Positions 35,991 through 47,744 are shown, counted from the stretch's first letter. The stretch: 64,000 nt of DNA from Massospora cicadina (GCA_022478985.1 JAKSZP010009583.1:1-64000); one strand, 5' to 3'. The notes: generated by a model from the sequence alone, not told the origin. Made by a program: numbers and translations.

Positions 35991-36856
35991 ACGCTTGATT
36001 GTGGCTGTGTCCGCGGTGTACTTGCGTGATGCAATATGTCAGGTTTTGTTGATTAAATCTTTTTTGAAATTTTCCTATGTTCTGATGGGATCTGAAGTGA
36101 ATGGGGCTGTGAATTCTGAGTTTGTAGCCTTGTTTTCAACCCAGTCAGATATCTCAGGCAATCTTATATTTTCTGGGTGAAGCTTTCTCCAAGGTGACAC
36201 CTGTGTGTGGGATTGGGTTGGTGCTAACTGCACCGTAACTAATCGGTGATCAGAAAAATTGATCTTTTTTGTTGTAAATTTAGAGATTCTTGAGTGGTGG
36301 GATTGTGGGATGAAAATGTGGTCAAGACGACTTATTGATATGAGCAGTCCCTCACATATGTTAGGTCTTGTCATATGGGGAAGGATTGGTGAATTGGGAG
36401 GAAGAGCATCCTGTAAGCCAAGAGATGCCTTCATTGTGTGATATTCAATGTGTCCAGGTGGGTATCCCCTGGGATTAGGCCATCAATCTGTATTGGGGTT
36501 ATCCCAGCAGTTGAAATCGCCTAACATGATGATATCTGGTGGGAGGGTGAGGGTAGAAATTTTTTCAAAATTTTTTTTACTCTCAGTTGCAGTGCATGGT
36601 GCATAGATACATGCTAACAAAATTATTTCATCTTGGCATGTGATTGTTGCTACCAGGACTTGACCGTGCAAGTGTGATGATGAATTTGTAATTTTAAATT
36701 TTTTGTTGTTTTGGACTATCACCCCACAGCGAGACGTCCATACTGATTGTGATGGTGCGACCCTGGTTGACCAGGATTCTTCTTCCTCTTGTAGGCAGTG
36801 GGTTTCTTGGATGGCCAAGATGTCTACAAGAGGTTTTCATAAGAATGCCAGCTTTT
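35990..36856 (-). pseudogene. LINE-B endonuclease domain
   Basis: MAIQETHCLQEEEESW (catalytic Glu motif) and MLGDFNCWDNPNTD lie in 36483-36818. ISRLDHIFIPQ and FSDHRLVTVQL (catalytic Asp-His) lie in 36075-36434. One frameshift separates them. It is an AP-type endonuclease, as in family A. Confidence 0.82.
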
Positions 36857-38353
36857 TAGCTTGGGACGTATGAGCCCTGGCTCCCACGATATTTAACATC
36901 CCTATTGACAATGAGGTGCCCGTGGCGCCTCAGGAGTGGCTGGGAGGACCCTCTGGTCCTATCCCACCGCGGCTCATTTTTGGCCATGCTCCGCGTCTGT
37001 ACTCCAACCCTTTCACTGCCATTGTTGGTTCCCTTGATCTGACCCAATGATTCAAAGGAATTGCGGTTTTTTGCATTTGCATCAACTTTTCCTGCACAGG
37101 TCTCATGTTGATTTGATGCGGGTTGTTGATTGGATTTTATATTTTTGAGGTTCAACTTTGTTGCATTGTGCACCGCATTTTCACCCAAATTGCGGTTGCA
37201 TTGTTCCTCAGTATGTGCATGACTGATGACGCTTTGTGGTTCAGTCTGGCTACTGTGAAAATTTTCGACCTGGGCATATTGTTCTGATTGGTTGGTTTGG
37301 TGAATATCTGAAATATCCTGAATTTGTCCGTAGTTAATGGCAGATTCCGCATGTGCCGCCACTTCAGCCACTGCTCTCTTGCGGGCTTTTTGTGCTGCTT
37401 TACGCTGTTTACTTGTAACTGGGTCCATGATGGAGTATAGTCCATCTTCACCCCAGCGGAATGGGTGGTGGCCATCAGTCATTTTGGAAAAGTTTTCATT
37501 ATCTTCGTCCATAGCTTCTTCACAAAAATCATTTTCCATTAAGCCCTCTTTTACAGGGCATGCATGTTCCTTGTGGCCCAGTGAGCCACAGTGGTTGAAA
37601 ATGGGTGGTGCGCGTTCCGGTGTAACTTGGAATGCAGCTAACTGGCCCCCATCTGCAAAGTGAAATTCTGCTGCGCAGGGAATTCTGGATAAATCCTCTT
37701 CCACTTCTGGGAAGGGGTTGATTACAGCGATAGCTTTTCTCATGCACAGGTCGGGCATTAAGCGAAATCACTGTAATTCAAGTTGTTGGATTTCTCCATA
37801 GGCCACAAGACCTTTGCGGAGCTCCTCCTCAATTACCTTACAAGGAAGGTTGGTGGGGAGCAAGTCAAAGGAGATGAACAAAGTTTTTGCTTTGTTCCAT
37901 CTGGTGCGCGTGGTGCGCACAATTTTTTTGCCCTCAGGGGAGGGCAATTTCCACGCAGATTTTTGCTGTGGCATCGGCTTCATCAGCTGTTTCAAAACCA
38001 ATATCAATCCAGCCACATCCCATGTTGTTGGTGGCTACATACACCGCGTGAGGGAAAAGTGAGGGCTGTGCCTCACATGTTTTCTCCCACAAAGTTGGTG
38101 ACTCATCCCCAAGGAAGAGTCTGATCCCGTGTTCCACCTTTGACAAAGGTTGGTTGAATTGAATGTACATGTATTGCGCATGCTTTACAGTAAATACCCT
38201 AAACCCAGATGGTGTCTGAGTTTGCGATTTCATTGCAGATTGGGTTGCTGGTCCCCCTCCAGGGCGTTTCTTGCCTTTAGTTGCACCATTAAGTGCACCG
38301 CTTGCCGTGACGCTTGCCCATGTTGTATTATTTTTGTTATTAAAGTCGCCCAT
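36856..38353 (-). pseudogene. LINE-B ORF1 (gag-like)
   Basis: Start MGDFNNKNNTTWASVTAS at 38353; the first piece runs to 37934 (139 codons). A frameshift leads to 37768-38016 (KTLFISFDLLPTNLPCKVIE) and another to 36856-37758. Knuckle: F-N-H-C-GSLG-H-KEHA-C, so the first Cys of CX2CX4HX4C is Phe. A Gln/His/Asn-rich region follows (NFHSSQTEPQSVISHAHTEE), unlike LINE A but like the LINE at the left edge. Confidence 0.75.
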
Positions 38354-38460
38354 CTTTCCTGTGTGTGATTATCCAAATTTGCTGTTCGAATCAAATCATA
38401 GTAACTAAAGTGATTGTTATGAGAAAGAAAAGCTTTTATACCGTTTAAAAGTTTTTTATT

Positions 38461-39370
38461 GGATAAAGTATTTAGTTTAAGTTTTACTGATTCAAAAGCT
38501 TTAGCATCAATTTACCTATATAAATGTAAATAAAAAGGGACTCAAAAATGTAGAATTAATATTTTATTTTAAAGTATAAGAATTGTTCCAATTATTTCAA
38601 ATGAACTGTTGCTTCAGGGTGGTAGTAGAAAAGCTATATTTAAGCTCTCACATTTACTGTAATTAAACTTGGGGGTCAGAAGGCTGTATTTAAGCTCTCA
38701 CATTCACTCAAATTTAAACTTGGGGTCAAAAACTACCTTTAAGCAATCTGATTGCTTAAACCAGGGTTAGCATTTCCAAAAGAAAACTAATTTATGCCAT
38801 CATAAATTAAATGAAAAGTCCAAAACTCCCCAAAAAAACTTGAGCTATATAGGTTTTATTACAAGAAATAGCTTGTAAAATGAACTACTTAGCTCATAGG
38901 GAGAAAATATACCCAGCCCTTCTTCAGCATTCTATTTAATAGCCAATAATTATTAATATCAAATTCCCAGAGGGTAAGGCTAAAAACTACCTGACTTTTA
39001 AGGATAATATGCAACTGTTCCATATTTCTAAGTGCAATTAGTTTAATATATATTTGGACTAATAGGAATAAAGAAATTTATTGCTAATAACGAAGGGGGT
39101 GAACTTTTAATGGAAATCTGGTTTTTTAGAAGTAGTTAATATAACCCTTGAGACAAACCACTAGACATGTAAAACAAGCCCCCAAGTCGCTATCAACACT
39201 TAGAAACTACAGTGTGCCTTATTTTCTTAAACAAAAAGGAATATCTCCTAATAATAGTGGTGCCTAATCCAAGAGAGGGGTCCTCCAAACATTTTTATTT
39301 CATTGTGCTTAACAAAGGGATTATTAAAAGATCCTAACATGGTGCCACGGCGTTGTTCCTAAGCATCCAT
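38461..39370. other. AT-rich gap with a short direct duplication
   Basis: No gene. A segment beginning TATTTAAGCTCTCACATT is present twice in a row (about 38637 and 38688). Otherwise nothing recognised. Confidence 0.55.
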
Positions 39371-39379
39371 ACTATAAGG

Positions 39380-41030
39380 GTAAGAGGGGCCAATGGATTT
39401 TGTCTGGTTCCAGTTTCTGCAGGTAGCGGGAAAAGGTGGACAAAAGGGGTGTTGGAGCGTCATCAGCATAGGGAAAAAGGAGAAAGAGGCGAGGGCTCTA
39501 CTCATCAATGAGGCCAGAGGTGTGTATCACCTCAACATATTGAGCGAGCTGTTGTTCAGCAAAGATGATGGGTTCAGGCACAAAAATGAAATATTTGATG
39601 CATTGGTGAGTTTTGGGGTAATTGGTATCAAAAAGTGATGATCTCACCATATTGATGCAGGCATGGTCTGTTGAAAATGCAAGTTCCTCAATATTGAAAT
39701 TAGATTCATCATGGAAATCTTTAGGGAAGTTAAGGGTAAGAATGACTTTGCAAAGTAGCTCAATCGCTGTATGGATGGCTTGATAAAGGAGGGAGCTGTT
39801 GGGGCAGCAGCTGCTTTGACAGCCTTTTGGTGGTTATTTTTACAAACTTGGAAACCATAATGAGGTTGGAAAAGGTAGTGAGGAGTTGAATTGTGGATTG
39901 TGCAAAATAATCTGACTAAAGTCAGGTTTAGTTCTATTAGCACGTTCTTTGTTGTCAATCCATTCAAGAGCCTTAAAAGGATTTGATATGGCCATCACTG
40001 GGACAGTGACAGGAGTTGGTTGAGTGGCAGATGCTATATGACTGTGCACAATTGACTATGGAAAATTGCAGCGCATGAGACATAATCTACTCAGGAATAT
40101 TTCTGACAGTTGAACTTTGGTTGGGTGGAGCGGTGGGAGCAGCACATTGGTGGATGGGGTAGGGAGGCATAATCAATTCCATTCAAAAACTTATTAGAAA
40201 CAGTTGTGAGGCTGGCGCTGGAGTAAGAGTAGAAGCATCTTCAGCATAAATGCTATGCACTTGCACTTTGGATGGTCATTTTTGAAGCTTAAGGGGCATA
40301 TGGCGCAGCCATTTTTTTATGCCTAAAAGGGATGATCTGGATGGATCTGATCACAGCGTGAGGGGGTATCACAAGGTGAGTGTCACAACATAAATGATGG
40401 TTCTTTGCAAATGTGTGATGCCCAGTGAGACAATTGTGCTGTTAAGAACCACAAATTGCAACACAGTGTCAGCACGATAAGCAGCCAAGCCCTACATGAG
40501 TTCATGACAGAGGCGTTTGGGGGAATGTGAGAGGGCAGTCCAGAAAATTGGACCACAAATGTGGACTCACCTGCAAGAAAATTCTTATTGTCAATACTTG
40601 TACATTCTATATAATAAAGGCAGCTGTGCTGCGGCCATGGTGAGGGCTTCACAAGAGAAGTCAAGGTCTAAATACTCCTTGAAGAGGTGGAAATCTAAGA
40701 TTTTGGCAAGTTTTAAACTATCATGGACATCTCAATGATGGCTGCGCTCACATAGGGGAAGAGGTTACCATACTTGGCCTGAAGGCCAAAATGCATGTTG
40801 CTCTGAGGGAGTACCAGGGGCTTCTAAACAATGCCTGGGAGCTTGCAACGTGGTGGGCTAGGTCCTAAGACATGATAAATTGACTGGAATTGTTTGTGGG
40901 GATAGATGAGCCAGCCCAGTGGCATTTTGGTGGTGGCTGATAAACGCCAAGAGGCGGTGTACCGCTGCCCCACGTGGGACATCAGGCGTCATTTGAGTTG
41001 ACATGGCTTGGAGCAACATGGTCAAAAAGG
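39380..41030 (-). mobile_element. Decayed ORF1-only element, copy 3
   Basis: The minus-strand piece 40383-40664 includes TFVVQFSGLPSHIP, the counterpart of LVVQFAGFPTHLS in copy 1, in the same position relative to the element start (GCTGCCCCA block near 40963). It has heavy loss of frame and no recognisable 3' hairpin, so it is much older than copies 1 and 2. Boundaries are approximate. Confidence 0.55.
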
Positions 41031-41199
41031 CTAGTTGAGCATAAAAACTTATAAAAATTTAAATTTGTTTGATTCAATGATCAAAGAAAGAAGAGTCCCT
41101 TATAAAAAAGAATATTATAATACTAAAATGATTGTTTTGTGTATTTTTTAAGGTTTTTTTCATCAAATAGTACACCTATTTGGTAAGTGGAAATGACCT

Positions 41200-42043
41200 G
41201 CGCAGATGAGATTAAAGGCCTAAGCACTTAGTTAAAGCATTTGGCCTTCACTACAGTGGTAGGAGTGCAAACCTGGGCACTAAAGTTACTATAATGACTC
41301 ATCTAGCACGTTATTGTCTTGCTAAATTATAACAACTTATCAATTCTGAAACAGCTGACCCCAATGCCCAGCAAGATTATGTATAATCCATTATTCATTT
41401 TAGAAACAAATTCTTTGGCCACAAAGGCCAACTTTCAGATATCTTATTGACACATGATCGCCATGTTATTGATGTTGCTAATAATACCAATGCCCATCAA
41501 CGCCTCCTCAACTACCTGGATAGCCATTTAGGGGAGTTGTCCACTTCAACACTGACCCTGTCAGGATAATTGACTTCCTACATATCCTAGTTCATTCCTA
41601 AGAGCAGAATATTCAAGAATTTAAGAAACCTCTTAACTATAATTATAAATCTTAGCGGTTAGAACATAAGTTTATGGAAGAGCTACGCCAGTTTGATAGC
41701 CAGTTAAACAATTACACCAAAGGTGATTAATGACACTTCATTGACACCTAATACCAAAGGCAATGCGGTGCTGATTGTGCTCCAGAGTTCTATCATTTTC
41801 ACTTCAGTCCCTATTTATAGTAATTCTAAGCTCATTGTAATTCCAGTGATCTCATCTAGTAATTTACCTTTATCACTTATTTCACCTTAACATCTGCTCG
41901 ATTTGCACCATCTGCTCATACTATGCAGAAATCCATTTTGGCTGCTCTGGCGACCCAGTGTCATTTTGCACCAACATCTTAGTCAGATAACCCTTAGTTT
42001 TAATTGGAAATAATGCAGCCTTCATTGCTCATACTATTAGATG
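41200..42043 (+). pseudogene. Decayed coding-like fragment of unknown retroelement
   Basis: The plus strand has open protein-like stretches, for example about 41400-41567 (RNKFFGHKGQLSDILLTH..., 55 codons) and about 41665-41730 (EHKFMEELRQFDSQLNNY). They lie upstream of, and in the same direction as, the gypsy remains to the right, and might be a gag N-terminus. No domain was recognised. The region ends at the SINE target site. Confidence 0.35.
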
Positions 42044-42057
42044 CCACTTTTTATCTA

Positions 42058-42343
42058 TTTCTTTAACTGAGGCAAGCTGACCAGGGGACAGGCATTACCA
42101 AAAGAAAGAAACAACATGAAACCTGAACAGGGTCAACTCTGTTGAAGAAAGTTTTTCCACCTCCAGATCGGGACTCAAATTTTTCTGGTTACGTCATGGG
42201 TAAGGTTTTCGTGTTATTAGACCTACTAACCACCAATAGCTTCCTTTGGCTGGCACCCCAATCAATGTGCAAAGGGTGGGAATCGAACCCACAACCTTCA
42301 GGTTGGTAGCCATATGCCCTTACCGAATCGCCTTCCACCCCCA
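42058..42343 (-). mobile_element. tRNA-derived SINE with LINE-B-type 3' tail
   Basis: A 286-bp element on the minus strand, flanked by a perfect 14-bp target duplication CCACTTTTTATCTA (42044-42057 and 42344-42357). The head contains an A-box-like AAGGCGATTCGG and a B-box GGTTCGATTCC (canonical GWTCRANNC), i.e. a tRNA-like internal Pol III promoter. The 3' end (low coordinate) carries the LINE hairpin, GGCAA 42070-42074 / TTACC 42095-42099. Across about 39 terminal bases roughly five differ from the end of LINE B. Between head and tail lies about 170 bp of unrecognised body. The element is probably mobilised by LINE B or a relative. Confidence 0.88.
42277..42343 (-). promoter_or_regulatory. 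Internal Pol III promoter (A and B boxes) of the SINE
   Basis: On the minus strand the head reads GGTGGAAGGCGATTCGGTAA, then later GTGGGTTCGATTCCCAC, which forms a T-arm-like 5-bp stem with a TTCGATT loop. The D arm and anticodon arm pair poorly, so this is a tRNA-like promoter and not a functional tRNA gene. Confidence 0.75.
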
Positions 42344-43779
42344 CCACTTTTTATCTAATCCAATTACCTTTTTTAAGTTTGGAAAATGGAAATGTACACA
42401 ACTATATCACCCTGTTTCAAAATTACATGGGGTGCTTTTGATACCACTAAGTTAGAAATTTAAATGAATATCACGGACTCTGTAAGTTAGGAACTAGTAA
42501 AAAAATATAAAGGAAGTCAGTATGACTTATTATAGTGCCAAATATCTCCTTGTACAAAGTTTGGAGACTCATAATGGATGATCACTTAGATGACTTTGTC
42601 TTTTATCTCTTTCAACAAGGATGAGTCTTCTGTGGCTTTTACCAAATTTTTATATAAAGTTCAAGTGCTATATGTGTTCTTAGGCGTTAAATAGTTTTGA
42701 GGAAAGTTGACCTTAGCCACACCTGTGAGTAGTAAAAAAGTTATAATTAGTTTATTATCAGAGCCTAAAAATGAACCAACCAGTAAATAATTAAGTAACT
42801 ACTATTTCTGAACTGCCGTCACTTTTAAGGCGCCACACCAGTTAACTGGACCCTTTCAAAGTACGCTTTAGGCATGTCTCCCTGAAACAAGATTCAACCA
42901 GACCTTACCATTCATGCTCCCATAATTGGATGTTAGATAAATTACTTGTCGCATATCCAGCCAGCTAGGGCACAATGCAATTTACTGCTCTGTTATTAAT
43001 GCAGAACCCGTAATTTATGCAATAAACCATTATACTGATGATGATATGAAAAAACAAGGCATAATAAAAAAATGGATATTTTACTTTTGCTAACTATTGT
43101 AAAATTTCAAACAATGTCACAACCAAATTTTTCCACCAGTTAGTCTTCAAGATAACGAGCAAGTCTAAATCCCTGCTCCCAAATTAAGCATAATTGATTG
43201 ACTCTAAAACCGGCGTGAATGGAACCCTATCCTGAAGACACCAAAATAGTTTTGATAAGGAAGCATCACGCATATGAGAATCAATGGAATCACCTTCAGG
43301 AATCTTGTCCCCGTTTTTTAGATCACAAGAGGCGCTGCCCCCACTGTTGCAGTCATGAGGACAATGCAGTGAAATGAAGGCACCATCTAGGCGATTTATC
43401 CAGAATGCAGTAAAAGATACTGAACTTGTGGGGCCATGAAGGTCCCTGAGGCACAGGTTCCCACGCGCCCTATAGGTATCAAAATTTTCCAACACAATCA
43501 AGTAGCCTATAATCTCTCCATCTTTTCATTTTTGACTTCACTAAAATTTAGCTTTGAGCCCATTTTTTGGTTTTTGGCGACAGTCAAGAGAACTTTTAGG
43601 TCAAGAGAAGTGGTGCTCACTACAGGGGGCTCCAAGCTGCCTTAAGTAAAAAAGTCCATCACAAATAATGAAGAATACTAACAATCACGAAGATCAATCT
43701 TTTGATTGGTTGAGAAGTGTTTCTAAGATTATTAGTACCTTGTGGTATAAAGTGCCACCCACGCATTCTGAGAATTAAA

Positions 43780-44350
43780 AAATATGGGCCAAGTTCAAGT
43801 TCTCTTGGCTCTCAGTTGATGGGAATCAGTATCAACTTCAGTATGAGAACCTTAATAACATTTTAAAACAGTTAATTAATGGCATCTACACCATGGGTGC
43901 CCATTCTAGCTGCTCCCACGCCTCCTCTGTGCCCTCTACCATGTGGGGTCTTTATACCTCAGCCCAGAAATCAGTGGGGTAACTCACTATGGGAACCACA
44001 TGCTACCTCTTAGACTTTATTCACCCAGCTATCAATCGCCTCCTCCAATTAGTTGAGTAGCACCATCATGAAGTCTCCTGACAACTTGGGCTCGCCCAAA
44101 TCATAAACTCCCATTTCACCAATTTTTACAAAGCGGCCTCCTCCTTTGTCTATGACAACCGTGAGGCCATTATCAATGACTGATGATTAATCAACAAAGC
44201 CTGAGGCAAAATCGTGATGTTGGATAGTAAAATCTCTGTCTACCTCAAGGACCAGCTGCATCAGATTATTCAACTCCTTGAGGCTGCTTGGAACCAGTGC
44301 CTCCACTAAGTTGAAGACTTGGTACAGACCATGCAACGACACTATTGAGA
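43780..44350 (+). pseudogene. Unrecognised decayed coding region
   Basis: In one plus frame with about eight stops one can read WAKFKFSWLSVDGNQYQLQ, LLDFIHPAINRLLQLVE, INSHFTNFYKAASSFVYDN and KISVYLKDQLHQIIQLLEAAW. Composition is protein-like and helix-rich, suggesting a gag N-terminal region. No family was recognised. Confidence 0.35.
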
Positions 44351-45119
44351 GCTAGCCTCTCGCAATTAAACCTCCTAGGAGTGAAGGACCTTGTTGGATT
44401 TCAGGGTATTTCTGATGATTGCTGGTGCTTTACCCCCTGGAATAAAACAATGTTTTGCAGGAGATGCTACGCTCTCTATTTCAGGAATAATCATTTGTTT
44501 AGGGGTAGATTTGTCCACTTAAATATAAAGTAATTGAAATGTTGATAGTAGTAAAAGATAAGTTTCTTATAAGCTTTATTAGTGGTGACAAGGTATTAAG
44601 AAGCGAAACCTATTGATAAGTGGATGCTTAGTATTTAAAATGTTAAGGCTCGAAGTTTGGATCAGCTTAGTAATGTCCAAATTAGGGAATATAAGGATTT
44701 GACCTATCAGAGCTTTCGAGACTCGCCTCGTTTGGATGCCTTGACAAATGGAGAATTGATAGCAGGTAGAACATATCCGTGAGGCAAGGTTTTAGTATTT
44801 TCACCCAATCATTAGGTAGGAAATATTTGCCTTTTGTGAAACCCCTCTAAGGCCATAAAAGGGGTGGTCAAAGATTTGGTGTTTGGACTATGTTAAAGAG
44901 GGGGCAAGGAGGACCCTTGGAACAACTCCTCCGATTTGGCTGCATATTCTTCATAACTTTGTTACTATCTATAGGGTGTTTTGGCCGATGATTGGGGGCG
45001 GTAGTATTGTCATAATTAGAGAGGTTCCACCAAGGATCAACCAGGGTTTTTTGGCCAATGTTATTGATATTGTAACCTGAATCACTCTTTGTACAATATT
45101 GGACTTGTAATTGTCTTAA

Positions 45120-46200
45120 AGATCTGAAGGACATGAAGGTCCCTATGGACCCCAAGGGCACTCAGGCCCCGTGGTTTCTATTCCTGTAGACCCTGACAAC
45201 CCTTGGATAAAGGATGTGTTAGAAGCTCTGGCCACCTTATGTGATTACACTTGGAATGTAGCTTAGGGATGAAAGCTCTGAATAGACAGAGTCCCCTCGA
45301 CCCTAGGGTCTCCATTGAGGCAGTGTCTTATGAAATGGACAACTTTAGCGCCTTCACCAAGCTTACCAATAGCCGCGTCTCTTATCTAGAACAAACTTGT
45401 CAAGGGTTCAAGACCCATTTGACCACACCTGAAGATCAGCTTCGCCTTCAAGGCGCCAACATTAAATCCCTTGAAGCAGGTTGTGAGTAAGGCTTCCGTT
45501 TCCTCCTTCAACCAAAACTGGGATTATATCCAAGAGGATCTTGAGTGCCTAAGATGACGGTTGTACTAACAGGTCCCCTGCAACTATGCAGAGAATGAGA
45601 GCTCCAAACCTGCAGCTATTTATAGCATTAACACCATCTCCACTCCTCTTGTAACTAACTTTAAGACTAATTTAAAGAAAAGTTTATTCCTGGCCAGAAA
45701 AGCATCGTCTCCCTCCTGTGTGCATATGAGTGTTCCATGGTGGAGGCCACTGACTGGAAGAAGGTGAAGCATATCCACTCCTGCCTCAACAGCACTGCCC
45801 ATAAGATCATGACACCCCATTTGGAGGAGTGCAACACCTGGGAAGAGGTCCATGTTGCCTTGATTCAATAATTCAGTAGCAATCAATCCCTGGCCAACCA
45901 AACACAAGCATTTATGGATATCTACCTGACTAAAGGGGAGAGCCCCATAGAGTTTGCCAGCCGCTTCTACGCCCAAGCACAACCTTTGGTCACAACCAAT
46001 AATATTAACTTAGATGCTATCATTGCTGTCATCTCTACATTAGGATCCTATTCTGAGGTTCAAATGCATATGATTGTACAAAAGAATGGCTTTACCTGCA
46101 TCCATGAAATCAAGGAAGCAATTAACAAGATCTCTACATTGACCTTGCACACTAGGGCTACATCTTTGGGTCCCTCCAACTGTCCTTAAGTCCATGTGGT
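45120..46200 (+). pseudogene. Gypsy-2 gag remains
   Basis: Pieces in order: 45251-45490, then a weak frame, then 45914-46189 with MDIYLTKGESPIEFASRFYA and TTNNINLDAIIAVIST. The latter resembles the capsid region of Ty3/gypsy gag (retrotrans_gag-like: a trailing aromatic/basic segment after a WLN...F block). Many stops. No CCHC knuckle was found downstream. Confidence 0.5.
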
Positions 46201-46519
46201 TAGGAATCAAAAAAATCTTGACCTCAATGCACCAACTGCAACGTTTTCTAACACAGCGCCAAGACCTGCTGGAAAGATCTTACCAAGGAAGTGGGAAAAG
46301 GGATGTCAGCATGAAGGACGAGGTGCTCCATGCTGAAATCCCTACCACGCCTCAAGCATCCTCCATAACCTCAAACAATCCAGGAGCTATTGTACCTGAA
46401 AAAGAAGTTTTGGTACCCATGGATGACAAAGAAATTGATACAGCTTACTCTTCTTCCAATGACTCTCCCATGTTTCTCATGCTACCTCCCCAGTTTGGAA
46501 GTCTGGTTACCTGCATCTC

Positions 46520-46900
46520 AGTTTGATTTCATAGTATTCTGTTCCTCACCTTAGTCAACTGTGGCTCCCTCATAAGCGTTATCTCGTCAAAGTTGATGAA
46601 GCACATCAAGATCACCACAGAATTGCTACATTATATGGAGTACGGCATGGCTGACCTGCAATGTACTCAATATATAGGGGCTTAGTATTCCCTATATATC
46701 CGATTTGTGAAGCGCTCTGTAAATACCATTATCAACGTGCTGGATAAACCTAGCTATGACCTACTTCTTGGAACTCAGTTCCTCTTAGACTACTCAGCAG
46801 TAGTTCATTATGATGATGGGTTCCTATCCCTACTAGGGCTTTGGGTCTCCCAGACCTTTGAAACCAATCATGACTCTAGGATGGAGATCAAGGCCCAAGT
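46520..46900 (+). pseudogene. Gypsy-2 aspartic protease remains
   Basis: VNCGSLISVISSKLMKHI corresponds to a protease active-site segment (usual D-T/S-G-S degraded), and YDLLLGTQFLLDYSAVVHYD is the typical C-terminal flap/ILG-D region of a gypsy protease. It is broken by the insertion of Gypsy-1 at 46901. Confidence 0.5.
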
Positions 46901-47744
46901 TGTCATGGTTGAATGGCTTTATAGTAGGTACCAACCCCAAGAATAAGGCTGGGCGGCAGGAGGCCCATAAGGTGAAACTTCAGGCCCTCCCTGACCTCAA
47001 GCACACATTAGACCAACGCTGGGTTCAAGCCAAATATGCCCATGTGGTACTAGTGAAGTGCAAAGCGCCCAGCCTCTTGTATTGGCCCAGGCGTTAAAAT
47101 GGACAAGCTATTTAATTAACAAAAAAGGTCGATTTAGTTGATTGGGTAACGGGGTTCAAAACCGTTCCAGTTATGTGATTATGCGTTTATATAGTTTATG
47201 ACTTCAATAGATTACTTGAATGAAGACAGTTTCAGTGTATTCTATAATTTGGATAAAAGTGTTTGCCTATTGGAGCGTCAAGGCTTGTGCCCATTTCTGC
47301 AAACCCAGAATTACCCCAATGTTGTTTAGCTATGGTTTTCATGACCAACATACCTTGTTGGTCGACTTCTCATAATAAAATTTCCCATTTTTCCTGTTTT
47401 ATTAATGTTATCTCGGATGATCCTTTGTGCTGACCTCTTTGAGGAGGCCTCACGCTATGTTAACCATTCCATTATATATGATTAGGTTATCCCCTAGTGC
47501 ACCGTTGCTTCACTCATGTTCCCTCCAACCTGGGACGCTTACCACTTCTCCTTTGGTGCACTGCGTCATTTTTGGTTGGTTGTTTACCCTAGCAATTGTA
47601 CTCCTTTACTTGAGTTATTATTGCTCCAGCACCCTCTGCTGGGCTTTAATAACTTTTATTCGGGTGACTAGTTCCCTAGCATTGGCCCTGTGCACCTTGC
47701 ACTACCACACTGGGAACAGGAGAGTTATAGACACTCTCCTTACA
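46901..47744 (+). repeat. 5' LTR of Gypsy-1
   Basis: Starts TGTCATGGTTGAATGG, ends CTCCTTACA. The hairpin GACCAACA / TGTTGGTC (47343-47363, 8-bp stem) is followed by AATAAA at 47374-47379. It carries open frame a (46909-47045, LIVG-type peptide) and frame b (47427-47810) that runs on past the LTR end. Confidence 0.88.

Larger units (their letters stand above)
33212..38448 (-). mobile_element. LINE family B (about 5.2 kb)
   Basis: Distinct from family A but with the same order: ORF1, endonuclease, RT, Cys-His C-terminus. The 3' hairpin is GGTAA 33220-33224 / TTACC 33244-33248, followed outward by GGTTAAAA. A 12-bp match AAGTTTTTTATT at 33200-33211 and 38449-38460 is a likely but AT-rich target duplication; if the leader instead starts at the CTTTTCTTTCTC motif, the 5' end is about 38432. 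The gene pieces are long, so this copy is moderately young. Confidence 0.88.
42358..46900 (+). mobile_element. Old gypsy remains (Gypsy-2): gag and protease side, interrupted
   Basis: A plus-strand retroelement riddled with stops. The right part (45100-46900) holds gag and protease-like sequence, which resumes after Gypsy-1 with RT at 53340. The left part is less certain: a stretch near 43165-43225 resembles the end of Gypsy-2 pol at 56845-56905 (both encode LTLKPA-stop or LVTLKPA-stop), so the tail of another copy may end there. 43780-44340 has a single plus frame with many protein-like segments but no named domain. Confidence 0.55.

Noticed and set aside
39393..39638. 81-codon plus frame as a host gene
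   Set aside because: It overlaps the end of a decayed minus-strand ORF1-only element and has no recognisable domain.
42277..42343. A functional tRNA gene on the minus strand
   Set aside because: The T arm is good, but the D and anticodon arms pair poorly, and the segment is the head of a longer unit with LINE tail and 14-bp target duplication, so it is a SINE head.
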